In this document: in pieces, positions 44,168-52,233 of the stretch
How positions within the stretch are numbered: position 1 is the stretch's first letter
How the letters are laid out: each line of letters begins with the position of its first letter
NCBI GenBank assembly: GCA_021798835.1
Contig: JAJZBQ010000001.1
Location: 310,001 to 374,000 of the forward strand
Length of the DNA stretch: 64,000 nucleotides
Direction: 5' to 3'
Source of the DNA: Pseudomonadota bacterium
GTDB taxonomy: Bacteria; Pseudomonadota; Gammaproteobacteria; Burkholderiales; Ferrovaceae
The notes under the pieces: generated by a model
What the model was told of the DNA's origin: nothing
Databases searched by the model: none
Seen by the model: the letters and a program-made list of their open reading frames with translations, nothing else
Program-made: the position numbers and the translations under genes

Positions 44168-44197
44168 CGGACAAAAAAATGCCGCTTTGGATATAAT
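44168..44197 (+). promoter_or_regulatory. Sigma70-type promoter of the ThDP-CoA-transferase cassette
   Basis: A perfect TATAAT at 44192-44197 is preceded, with an 18-nt spacer, by CGGACA at 44168-44173 (4 of 6 matches to TTGACA). It lies in the 111-nt gap before the ThDP enzyme and gives this cassette its own transcription start. The leader would be about 60 nt. Confidence 0.55.
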
Positions 44198-44263
44198 ATC
44201 CCGTTACCTTTCGATATTTTCCCCCCGTTGAATGGGGTATAAACCTACTACAGAGAGACCGCC

Positions 44264-45952
44264 ATGGAAGAACAGACCCCCGCGAGTGCCGCCGATTCAC
44301 CAGCCACCATCACCGGAGGGCAGATTGTGGCAAAAATGCTCAAACAGGAAGGCGTAAAGCATGTTTTTACCATTTCTGGGGGGCATATCATCGACATCTA
44401 CAATGGCTGTCTCGACGAGGGCATAAAAATTGTCGATGTGCGGCATGAGCAAGTCGCCGCCCATGCGGCCGATGCAGCCGCACGTATCACCGGAACCGTG
44501 GGTTGTGCTGTGGTGACGGCGGGTCCGGGGACTACCGATGCCGTGACTGGGGTTGCCAACGCATTCCGTGCGGAAAGCCCGATGTTGCTTATCGGTGGGG
44601 GCGGTCCTCTGAAACAGTACCGGATGGGGGCATTGCAGGATCTGCCTCATGTAGCCATGATGACCCCCATCAGCAAGTTTTCTTCAACGGTGATGACCAC
44701 CGAGCGCTGTGCAGAAATGATGGGGCAGTCCATCCGCGAAATGTTCCATGGGGCCCCGGGCCCTGGCTACCTGGAAATTCCTCATGATGTGCTGGATGCT
44801 CGTGTTGAGGTGTCCAAGGTGCGCATCCCGGTTAATTATCGTGTCAAAGGGGAGTTTATCGGAGACCCCAATGAAATTGCGCGGGCCGCAGAAGCGTTGG
44901 CTCGTGCCGAACGCCCGGTGGCCTTGTTCGGGACCCAGGCTCGTACCTGCCGTGCCCATGATGCCATCGATCGTATGGCTCGTCATTTCAACATGCCCAT
45001 CTATGTCAACGGGGCTGCCCGTGGGACGCTTCCCCGCAACCATCCCTATGGCTTCATGCCGTCCCGCAAGACTGCATTTGACCAGGCAGACGTGATCCTG
45101 TTGGCGGGAACCCCGCTGGATTTTCGTATGGGCTATGGTCGTCGCCTCAACCCCAAGGCAACCATCATCATTCTCGACATGGATTATCGCAATGTGGGCT
45201 ATAACCGCGATTTCGATATCGGACTGGTGGGGAACATTCGTGCGGTGGTCAATGCGCTCTGCGAAGCATCGCCGGGTGATGTGGTGCGTCGTCATGATCC
45301 ATTCCTGGATATGCTGCGTGCGGAAGAATCCAAGTCTGAAGGGAAAAACCGCGCCATCATCGAGGCCAATGCCACGCCTATTCATCCGATTCGACTGGTT
45401 CATGAAATCAATGAGTTTTTGCTGGAGGATACGGTTTATATCGGTGATGGTGGCGACATCGTGACCTTTTCGGGGTCCGTAGTACGTCCCCATAAGCCGG
45501 GTGGATGGATGGATCCCGGTCCTCTGGGCACGCTGGGAGTGGGGACAGGGTTTGCCCTGGCATCCCGTTTGTTGCAACCAGAGCGGGACGTGGTGGTGCT
45601 GTTTGGCGATGGATCCTTTGGTTTGACCGGTTTCGACTTTGAGACTATGGTGCGCAACAAGTTGCCGTTCGTGGGCGTGATCGGCAACAATGCCTCGTGG
45701 AACCAGATTCGCTATGGACAAGCCCGCAAATATGGTGCGGAGCGCGGGGATATCGGCAATGTGCTGGAGGATGTGCGTTTTGATCGTTTTGCTGAGGCAA
45801 TGGGGGGATTTGGTATCCGCGTGACCGATCCCGCAGATATCCGGCCTGCCCTGGAAAAAGCCCGTGATTCAGGAAAACCGGCATTAGTGGATGTGGTGAT
45901 CGACCGCGAGAAATATTCCAGCGGAACCATGAACCAGACGATGTACAAATAA
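44264..45952 (+). CDS. ThDP-dependent enzyme (oxalyl-CoA decarboxylase / 2-hydroxyacyl-CoA lyase / acetolactate synthase superfamily)
   Basis: This 562-aa protein has the three-domain ThDP decarboxylase fold. The cofactor-activating Glu is E62 in VRHEQVAAHAADAAARI, and the Mg-ThDP motif runs from GDGS (448-451) to NN (475-476). The catalytic Glu excludes glyoxylate carboligase, which lacks it. The neighbouring formyl-CoA transferase-like gene suggests oxalyl-CoA decarboxylase or a 2-hydroxyacyl-CoA lyase that releases formyl-CoA. However, the segment after the ThDP motif reads NNASWNQIRYGQ, unlike the NNGGIY of classical oxalyl-CoA decarboxylase. It is therefore a divergent member with unproven substrate. 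The CoA-transferase gene follows after 12 nt. Confidence 0.72.
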   Translation: MEEQTPASAADSPATITGGQIVAKMLKQEGVKHVFTISGGHIIDIYNGCLDEGIKIVDVRHEQVAAHAADAAARITGTVGCAVVTAGPGTTDAVTGVANAFRAESPMLLIGGGGPLKQYRMGALQDLPHVAMMTPISKFSSTVMTTERCAEMMGQSIREMFHGAPGPGYLEIPHDVLDARVEVSKVRIPVNYRVKGEFIGDPNEIARAAEALARAERPVALFGTQARTCRAHDAIDRMARHFNMPIYVNGAARGTLPRNHPYGFMPSRKTAFDQADVILLAGTPLDFRMGYGRRLNPKATIIILDMDYRNVGYNRDFDIGLVGNIRAVVNALCEASPGDVVRRHDPFLDMLRAEESKSEGKNRAIIEANATPIHPIRLVHEINEFLLEDTVYIGDGGDIVTFSGSVVRPHKPGGWMDPGPLGTLGVGTGFALASRLLQPERDVVVLFGDGSFGLTGFDFETMVRNKLPFVGVIGNNASWNQIRYGQARKYGAERGDIGNVLEDVRFDRFAEAMGGFGIRVTDPADIRPALEKARDSGKPALVDVVIDREKYSSGTMNQTMYK

Positions 45953-45964
45953 GGTGAAATGATC

Positions 45965-47206
45965 ATGGACAAAGCATTGGCAGGGGTGCGCATTCTCGAC
46001 ATGACGCATGTGCAGGCGGGGCCCACGGCCTCGCAGTTACTGGCTTGGCTGGGCGCGGATGTCATCAAGTTGGAGCCGCCCAGCGGGGACATTACGCGGG
46101 GGCAGTTGCGGGATATCCCGGGTGTCGATAGTTTGTATTTCACCATGCTCAACTGCAATAAGCGTTCCATTACCGTCAACATGAAGCGACCGGCGGGAAA
46201 GGAGGTTTTTGAAGCGTTGTTGCAGGAATGTGATGTGATCATGGAGAACTTTGGCCCCGGTGTGTTGGAGCGTCTGGGGTACACCTGGGAAGCCATTCAT
46301 GCGCGTAACCCGCGCATTATCATGGCCTCCATCAAGGGTTTTGGGTCGACGGGGCCCTACGCCGAATTCAAGGCCTACGAGAACGTGGCTCAGGCCATGG
46401 GGGGGGCCATGAGCACGACGGGTTTTGAAGATGGACCGCCGTTGGTTACGGGGGCTCAAATTGGAGATTCTGGCACAGGCCTGCACTTGGCCATCGGTAT
46501 CTTGGCCGCGCTGAATGCCCGTCACCGTACGGGTCGTGGTCAGTTTGTCGAAGTGGCCATGATGGATGCCGTGATGAACCTTTGTCGGGTCAAATTTCGC
46601 GATCACCAGCGTCTGGTTCATGGACCGTTGCCTGAATTCTCGGTGCCGACTGAACAGTGTACAGCGACCCCTCGGGGGGGGAATGATTCGGGTGGCGGGC
46701 AATTGGGTAATGCCATCCGATGCAAGCCCGGAGGCCCCAATGACTTTATCTATGTGGTCGTTCAGGAAGTGGTTTGGGAAGCGTTGGCGCGTCGTGTGGG
46801 CGGTGAGGAGATGGTCAATGACCCTCGTTTTTCCACGATTGGCGAACGGCGTAAACATCAAGGGCAGATGTGGCAGATTCTGGAAGATTTCGCAGCAAAC
46901 TATACCAAACGCGAATTGATGGCGCTGCTCAACGAGTTGGATGTTCCCTGCGGACCGATCATGAGTACCGAGGATCTGGCGGAGGATGAGCATGTGCAAT
47001 TGCGTGAGATGTATGTGCCACTGGAGCACCCTCAGCGGGGTGGCTGGCACAATGTTGGAATGCCCATCAAACTCAGTAACAATCATGTTCCGATGACTCG
47101 TTCGCCCTTACTGGGAGAGCATACCGACGAACTGTTGCATGAAATTCTGCAGTGGTCACCGGAAACCATCGAGCGGCATCGTCAGGAAGGAGCGTTTGGC
47201 AAATGA
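45965..47206 (+). CDS. Class III CoA-transferase, formyl-CoA:oxalate CoA-transferase-like
   Basis: This class III (CaiB/BaiF) CoA-transferase of 413 aa closely resembles Frc, which swaps CoA between formyl-CoA and oxalate. The N-terminus LDMTHVQAG, the nucleophile Asp168 in GDSGTGLH, the PRGGN segment and the glycine loop GGGQ (243-246) all match features known from Oxalobacter Frc. The loop after EFSVPTEQ is shorter than in that enzyme. I chose the ATG at 45965, with AAGGTGAA about 7 nt upstream, over an ATG two codons earlier. It overlaps the next gene by 4 nt. Oxalate is the likely acceptor, but other small acids are possible. Confidence 0.82.
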   Translation: MDKALAGVRILDMTHVQAGPTASQLLAWLGADVIKLEPPSGDITRGQLRDIPGVDSLYFTMLNCNKRSITVNMKRPAGKEVFEALLQECDVIMENFGPGVLERLGYTWEAIHARNPRIIMASIKGFGSTGPYAEFKAYENVAQAMGGAMSTTGFEDGPPLVTGAQIGDSGTGLHLAIGILAALNARHRTGRGQFVEVAMMDAVMNLCRVKFRDHQRLVHGPLPEFSVPTEQCTATPRGGNDSGGGQLGNAIRCKPGGPNDFIYVVVQEVVWEALARRVGGEEMVNDPRFSTIGERRKHQGQMWQILEDFAANYTKRELMALLNELDVPCGPIMSTEDLAEDEHVQLREMYVPLEHPQRGGWHNVGMPIKLSNNHVPMTRSPLLGEHTDELLHEILQWSPETIERHRQEGAFGK

Positions 47207-48135
47207 AGGTCGTCATTATTGGTCAACAGGATTTTGGCAAGGCGGCGCTGGAGGCTTTCCTGGCAAATGGGGATACCGTGATGGGCGTTTTCTGCGCGCC
47301 GGAAAAGGAAGGAAGTAAACCCGACCCCTTGCGGCTGGCGGCTCAGGAAAAAGGAATTCGGGTCGTGCAGTTGCCCAGTCTGAAGTCGGAGGATGCATTG
47401 GCGACGATGCGCGAGATGGCTCCTGATATCGGGATCATGGCGTATGTGTTGCAGTTTGCTCCCCAAGAATTTGTCAATGTTCCCAAGCATGGCACCATTC
47501 AGTACCATCCTTCCCTGTTGCCGCGCTATCGGGGGCCCAGTTCCATCAATTGGCCCATCATTCGGGGGGATCGGGAAACGGGGTTGACCATTTTCCGTCC
47601 AACGGATGGGTTGGACGAAGGCCCGGTGATCCTCCAGAAAACTGTGGTCATCGGCGACGAGGATACGCTGGGAACTCTTTACTTCGATCAATTGTTTCCA
47701 TTGGGTGTGGCTGCTTTGTTGGAAGCCGCTCAACAGGTAGTGGCCGGGACGCATCAAGAGGTGATTCAGGATGAATCACAGGCCAGTTACGAAGGGTGGT
47801 GTCGCAGTGCAGAAGCCCAGATTCACTGGGCTCAACATGGGAAATTTCTATATGACCTGATCCGTGGTTGTAACCCGGCTCCTGGCGCATGGACCACAGT
47901 GTCGGGGTCGCGATTACAGATCTTTGATGTGCGTTGGCATCCCTTCCGAACTTTTGGTGCCGTACAAGGAAAAATTGGTACGGTGTCCGGGTTCACCGAT
48001 CAGGGGGTCCTGGTCACGGTTCAGGGGGGGCGACTCGAAATATTGCGTGTCAAACCCGAACAGGGGAAGAAAGTGGATGCCCTGGTTCATGCCCGCGAGA
48101 TGGGTTGGAGCGAAGGGTTGCGCTTGGGTGATTGA
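47203..48135 (+). CDS. Stand-alone 10-formyl-THF hydrolase/formyltransferase-like protein
   Basis: This 310-aa protein has an N-terminal formyltransferase fold with the catalytic pair H102 (in HPSLLPRYRG) and D138 (in DGLDEGP). The 36-residue spacing equals that of His106-Asp142 in the hydrolase domain of 10-formyl-THF dehydrogenase (ALDH1L1). The C-terminal OB-like region (YEGWCRSAEAQIHW, DLIRGCNPAPGAWT) matches the same enzyme better than Met-tRNA formyltransferase. It may hydrolyse 10-formyl-THF, or move formyl groups between folate and another carrier such as CoA. It is translationally coupled to the CoA-transferase (ATGA), so a shared formyl-handling pathway is likely. Confidence 0.8.
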   Translation: MKVVIIGQQDFGKAALEAFLANGDTVMGVFCAPEKEGSKPDPLRLAAQEKGIRVVQLPSLKSEDALATMREMAPDIGIMAYVLQFAPQEFVNVPKHGTIQYHPSLLPRYRGPSSINWPIIRGDRETGLTIFRPTDGLDEGPVILQKTVVIGDEDTLGTLYFDQLFPLGVAALLEAAQQVVAGTHQEVIQDESQASYEGWCRSAEAQIHWAQHGKFLYDLIRGCNPAPGAWTTVSGSRLQIFDVRWHPFRTFGAVQGKIGTVSGFTDQGVLVTVQGGRLEILRVKPEQGKKVDALVHAREMGWSEGLRLGD

Positions 48136-48169
48136 ATAACGCTCAAGTTGGGGGGCATGCGTGGCTGGT

Positions 48170-49153
48170 TTAACGCATGAACTCCAGAAGAATTTCCAGC
48201 AGGGCTTCCCAGGGGTCACCGGGCACCAGCCCCTTGATCATTTGGTCAAGATGGCTGGCTGCCTTCAAGGCGTGCTGACAGGACAAGGGACGCACCCAGT
48301 GGCGCATGCCCAGCAACCGGTTTTTTCGGTCACCCCAAAGGCGTAGGGACTTTGTTTGATCCTCGTGTTTCGCGGAGGTCAGATAATAGAGCGCGCGCCA
48401 ATCCTCGCAGAGGTTCCATAAAATCAGTGTCAACGCCTCTCCTTCGTTGTGCAGACTGCGCAACGCAATCCCCGCCTGTCCTGGCTGGCGTTGGGCGAGT
48501 GCGTCGACCAGACTGTTGAGAGTATGGCGACTGACCATCATGACGGCAGATTGAACTTGCTCCAAGGTTAATGGGCCATCGGGATAAAGCAGACAGAGTT
48601 TTTCGACTTCCTGATTGGCCGCCAATAAATTTCCTTCGGTACAGGCGGCCAGAAATTCCAGTGCTTCCTGGCTGATTTGCCGTTCTCTCTGGCGCAATCG
48701 CTGCGCCAACCATTGCGGCAACTGAGCCCGCGGGACTGGTTTCGCTTCGATCAACAGGCCTGCAGACTCCAGCGTGGTGAACCAGGAGGATTTCCTGGTA
48801 CGGGAATCCAACTCGGGCAGAATTATCAGCAGATAGTGGTCGGGTAGCGGCATACGTGCCAAGCGTTCCAGAGTTTGAGCCCCGAGGGTTCCTGGTTTTC
48901 CTCCGGGGATCCGGATTTCGAGCAAAGTGTGTGCGTCAAACAGGGACCCGCTACGCCAGATCTGCTCGATGTCATCCCATGATGAGCGGGCATCCATGGA
49001 CCAACTGTATCGTTGGGGCGCATGTGGGACAACCGTGGTTTTCCATGTCTGGCAGATTTCCTGACTGATCAGGGCTTCGTTACCCATCACGGTCAGTAGG
49101 GGGGGGGTGTGTTTGCGCAGGTGTTGGCTGAGTTGCTCAGGGTTTAGGCGCAT
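48170..49153 (-). CDS. holA: DNA polymerase III delta subunit
   Basis: HolA is the clamp-loader subunit that opens the beta clamp. The 327-aa sequence has the delta-type start LLTVMGNEALISQE, a degenerate AAA+ core without Walker motifs, YLLIILPELDSRTRKSSW, and a C-terminal collar domain. The leuS-lptE-holA order is conserved in proteobacteria. It overlaps lptE by 17 nt. Confidence 0.93.
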   Translation of the reverse strand: MRLNPEQLSQHLRKHTPPLLTVMGNEALISQEICQTWKTTVVPHAPQRYSWSMDARSSWDDIEQIWRSGSLFDAHTLLEIRIPGGKPGTLGAQTLERLARMPLPDHYLLIILPELDSRTRKSSWFTTLESAGLLIEAKPVPRAQLPQWLAQRLRQRERQISQEALEFLAACTEGNLLAANQEVEKLCLLYPDGPLTLEQVQSAVMMVSRHTLNSLVDALAQRQPGQAGIALRSLHNEGEALTLILWNLCEDWRALYYLTSAKHEDQTKSLRLWGDRKNRLLGMRHWVRPLSCQHALKAASHLDQMIKGLVPGDPWEALLEILLEFMR

Positions 49154-49709
49154 TGAGCGAGGGGGCCGTGCGAGAGGGAGGAGGAGCCAGATCCGCGCTA
49201 CCGGTATGGGGGTGCAGACTGAGGAGGCGGTACATCATTTGGTGCACCAGTTCCAGGTGCATGTCTTGCGTCATCTGCACCTGTTCAACAGATTTTCCAA
49301 GAATCTGGACGATGTTGTAGTTGAAAACCCGGCTTGTGGTGAGACTGCTGGGGGGGACCAGTTCATTGCCCAGATTATCCGTAGCGCGGTAAGACAATCG
49401 GGAGTAGAGCGTATATTGCGAGACAGTTCCCTCCACGTTGAGAGATAAAATCTGCTGGCTGTCGCGGATCGGGGAAATATAAAGGATGACATCGGCTTGC
49501 GAGGTCTGTTTGACCAAGGTGAGATGGGTCTGGTGCTGGAATTGTTGTTCCATCTCCTGCTGCGCACTGCCGCCTCCCAGATTGCCGTCGATATAGAGGG
49601 TATGAAAGGTGGCATCGGGTAATCCACGCAACTGGAATCCGCAGGCACTCAGGAACACGCACAGCCAGCACAGGGCATGACGGAACCCGAGTGGGATAGG
49701 GCGGATCAT
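49137..49709 (-). CDS. lptE: LPS-assembly lipoprotein LptE
   Basis: LptE is the outer-membrane lipoprotein that plugs LptD and helps deliver LPS to the surface. A lipoprotein signal peptide ends in LSAC with acylated C23, followed by GFQLRG, typical of LptE. The rest (SRLSYRATDNLGNEL, MTQDMHLELVHQMMYRL) fits the family; the C-terminus is Pro-rich. It has 190 aa and starts 1 nt after leuS. Confidence 0.93.
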   Translation of the reverse strand: MIRPIPLGFRHALCWLCVFLSACGFQLRGLPDATFHTLYIDGNLGGGSAQQEMEQQFQHQTHLTLVKQTSQADVILYISPIRDSQQILSLNVEGTVSQYTLYSRLSYRATDNLGNELVPPSSLTTSRVFNYNIVQILGKSVEQVQMTQDMHLELVHQMMYRLLSLHPHTGSADLAPPPSRTAPSLNAPKP

Positions 49710-49710
49710 G

Positions 49711-52131
49711 TCAGATGACGATATTGACCAGACGTTGGGGAACCACGATCACTTTGCGCGGGGCTCTTCCCTCAAGAAACTTCTCAACGACGGGCAGGGT
49801 CAGGATCAATTTTTCGATGGCAGGAACATCCAGGTCTCGGGCTATGTTCACAGTGCCGCGCAATTTTCCATTGATCTGTATCACCAGGGCGATGGTGTCC
49901 TGCTCCAGTGCATTAGGATCCACAGCGGGCCACGGAGCATCCAGGATCGATGAACCAAATTCCAGAGTTTGCCACAAGGTATCGGCAATGTGGGGTGTGA
50001 TGGGAGCCAGCAAGCGCAGCAGGATGGATAGACCTTCCGTTGCCAGTGCATGGTCAGCAACGAGGATCTTTTCCAAGGTGTTGAGCATTTTCATGGCAGC
50101 CGACGTCACGGTATTGAACTGCTGACGTTCCATGTCGTGGGTGGCTTGCTGCAGGAGCCGATGAATCTCGTGTCGACTCTGGCTCAAATGCAGGGTTCCT
50201 GATTTCTCGGGATGGCGACCCTGAGCGTGTAGTTGGGCGGCAAAATGCCATAGGCGCTTGAGAAAGCGATGGGAACCTTGTACGCCGCTATCGGACCACT
50301 CCAGTGATTGTTCGGGAGGGCTGGTAAAGGTGATAAAAAAGCGGGCGGTATCGGCCCCGTAGGTATCGATCAGGGATTGTGGATCCACCGTATTGCCCAG
50401 GGACTTGGACATCTTGGCCCCGTCCTTCAGGACCATCCCCTGCGTGAGCAGGCGCGTGAACGGTTCGTCGTGTGTCAACAGTCCGATATCGCGCAATACC
50501 TTATTGAAGAAACGTGCGTACAGCAGATGCAGGATGGCATGTTCCACGCCGCCAACGTATTGGTCAACCGGTAGCCATTCATTGGCTCGTTGGTCCAGCA
50601 TGGTGGTTGCATCGGGGCAGGCAAAGCGGGCAAAGTACCAAGAAGACTCAAAGAAAGTGTCCAGCGTATCGGTTTCCCGTCGTGCGGGTCCTTGGCAGCG
50701 TGGGCAGGTGGTTTCGTAGAAGGCAGGGTCCTGCTTGAGAGGGGAGCCTCCCGTCATGGTGACTGCCTCGGGGAGAACCACGGGCAGTTGTTCGTCGGGA
50801 ACCGCGACAGTGCCGCAGCAGGGGCAATGGATAAGGGGAATGGGACAGCCCCAGTAGCGCTGGCGCGAGATACCCCAGTCACGCAGACGGTAGCGTACCT
50901 GGCGTTGACCGCTGTCCAATGCTTCCAGCACCAGCGCCATCTGCAGGCGGGCATCCGCCGAAGTGCGGCCATCAAAATCTTCTGAATGGCAGAGGATTCC
51001 GTCCTCGGTAAAGGCGCCTTCTCCCGGAGAGAGATCTGATGCCGGGTGAATGACCGTTCGCATGGGGAGCGTGTAGCGCTGGGCAAAATCAAAATCCCGG
51101 GCATCATGGGCGGGCACGGCCATGACGGCCCCTTCGCCATATCCCATCAGGACATAATTGGCGACCCAGATGGGCAGTTCGGCACCGGTGAAGGGGTGAA
51201 TGGCCTTGAAAGAGGTGGGGTGCCCCTTTTTCTCCTGAGTTGCCAGATCGGCTTCAGCGACGCTGCCTTGCCGACAGTCGTGGATGAACGTTGCCAGTAC
51301 GGGATCCTGTTGTGCGGCTTCGAGGGCCAGGGGATGTTCGGCAGCGATGGCCAGATAGGTGACTCCATACAGCGTATCCACACGGGTCGTGTAGACAGTG
51401 AGAAAGGTCTCTTTGCGATCGGCCAGATGGAAGCGGACGTTGACACCTTCGGACCGACCGATCCAGTGGCGTTGCATGGTTTTGACCTGCTCCGGCCAAT
51501 GAGGAAGACGATCCAGATCGTTGAGGAGTTCTTCGGCGTAGTCGGTGATGCGCAGGTAGTACATGGGGATGTCGCGTTTTTCCACCAAAGCCCCGGAGCG
51601 CCAGCCGCGTCCGTCGATGACCTGTTCGTTGGCCAGCACGGTTTGGTCCACGGGATCCCAGTTGACAGTTCCGGTTTTCTGATAGATCAGGCCCTGGGCA
51701 AACAGTCGGGTAAACAGCCATTGTTCCCAGCGATAATAGTCAGGCCGACAGGTGGTCAGTTCGCGTTCCCAATCGATGGCCAGTCCCAGGGATTGCAGTT
51801 GTTCGCGCATGGCATCGATGTTTTGATAGGTCCAGCGTGCCGGAGCGTCGCCTTGTTTCAGAGCCGCATTTTCTGCCGGGAGACCAAAGGCATCCCATCC
51901 CATGGGCTGGAGCACATTGAATCCCTTCATGCGGTGGTAGCGTGCCAGGATATCGCCGAGTGTATAGTTTCTGACATGCCCCATGTGCAATTTTCCGGAG
52001 GGATAGGGGAACATCGAGAGACAATAATACTTGGGGCGCTCTGAGGATTCCCGGGCACGATAGCGCTGGTTTCTGGTCCAGTCATGTTGGCGCTGGGGTT
52101 CGATCAGGCGGGGCTGGTAGGAATCGTCCAT
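49711..52131 (-). CDS. leuS: Leucyl-tRNA synthetase
   Basis: LeuS is a class I synthetase with an editing domain. HIGH motif: [19 protein letters not shown] motif: [16 protein letters not shown]. The CP1 editing region includes [20 protein letters not shown], and a zinc-binding cluster (CPCCGTV... CPRCQGP) is visible. The ATG at 52131 gives 806 aa, somewhat shorter than the 860 aa of E. coli. An in-frame extension beyond 52131 lies antisense to uvrD and is rejected. A minus-strand TATAAT lies 25-30 nt upstream. Confidence 0.97.
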   Translation of the reverse strand: MDDSYQPRLIEPQRQHDWTRNQRYRARESSERPKYYCLSMFPYPSGKLHMGHVRNYTLGDILARYHRMKGFNVLQPMGWDAFGLPAENAALKQGDAPARWTYQNIDAMREQLQSLGLAIDWERELTTCRPDYYRWEQWLFTRLFAQGLIYQKTGTVNWDPVDQTVLANEQVIDGRGWRSGALVEKRDIPMYYLRITDYAEELLNDLDRLPHWPEQVKTMQRHWIGRSEGVNVRFHLADRKETFLTVYTTRVDTLYGVTYLAIAAEHPLALEAAQQDPVLATFIHDCRQGSVAEADLATQEKKGHPTSFKAIHPFTGAELPIWVANYVLMGYGEGAVMAVPAHDARDFDFAQRYTLPMRTVIHPASDLSPGEGAFTEDGILCHSEDFDGRTSADARLQMALVLEALDSGQRQVRYRLRDWGISRQRYWGCPIPLIHCPCCGTVAVPDEQLPVVLPEAVTMTGGSPLKQDPAFYETTCPRCQGPARRETDTLDTFFESSWYFARFACPDATTMLDQRANEWLPVDQYVGGVEHAILHLLYARFFNKVLRDIGLLTHDEPFTRLLTQGMVLKDGAKMSKSLGNTVDPQSLIDTYGADTARFFITFTSPPEQSLEWSDSGVQGSHRFLKRLWHFAAQLHAQGRHPEKSGTLHLSQSRHEIHRLLQQATHDMERQQFNTVTSAAMKMLNTLEKILVADHALATEGLSILLRLLAPITPHIADTLWQTLEFGSSILDAPWPAVDPNALEQDTIALVIQINGKLRGTVNIARDLDVPAIEKLILTLPVVEKFLEGRAPRKVIVVPQRLVNIVI

Positions 52132-52155
52132 GGAATAGGGATACAAAAAACCACG

Positions 52156-52161
52156 ATTATA
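52156..52161 (-). promoter_or_regulatory. leuS: Candidate -10 box for leuS-lptE-holA
   Basis: On the minus strand this reads TATAAT, 25-30 nt upstream of the leuS ATG. No clear -35 hexamer is seen. It faces away from the uvrD TATAAT in the same short divergent region. Confidence 0.5.
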
Positions 52162-52189
52162 CCTGTGCCGCGCTGCGTTGGGGGGGGCG

Positions 52190-52195
52190 TATAAT
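52190..52195 (+). promoter_or_regulatory. uvrD: Candidate -10 box for uvrD
   Basis: A perfect TATAAT lies 39 nt upstream of the uvrD ATG. An eight-G run (52180-52187) sits immediately before it, where the -35/-10 spacer would be. A matching -35 is not evident. Confidence 0.5.
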
Positions 52196-52233
52196 GCTCG
52201 GTTGAGCATCTGACTAAGGGTGAGAATAAAAGG

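Noticed and set aside
44264..45952. Glyoxylate carboligase (Gcl)
   Set aside because: A GarR-like gene upstream made this tempting, but Gcl lacks the ThDP-activating glutamate, which is present here as E62.
47203..48135. Methionyl-tRNA formyltransferase
   Set aside because: The C-terminal half and the spacing of the catalytic His and Asp match the 10-formyl-THF dehydrogenase hydrolase domain better, and the gene is coupled to a CoA-transferase instead of def.
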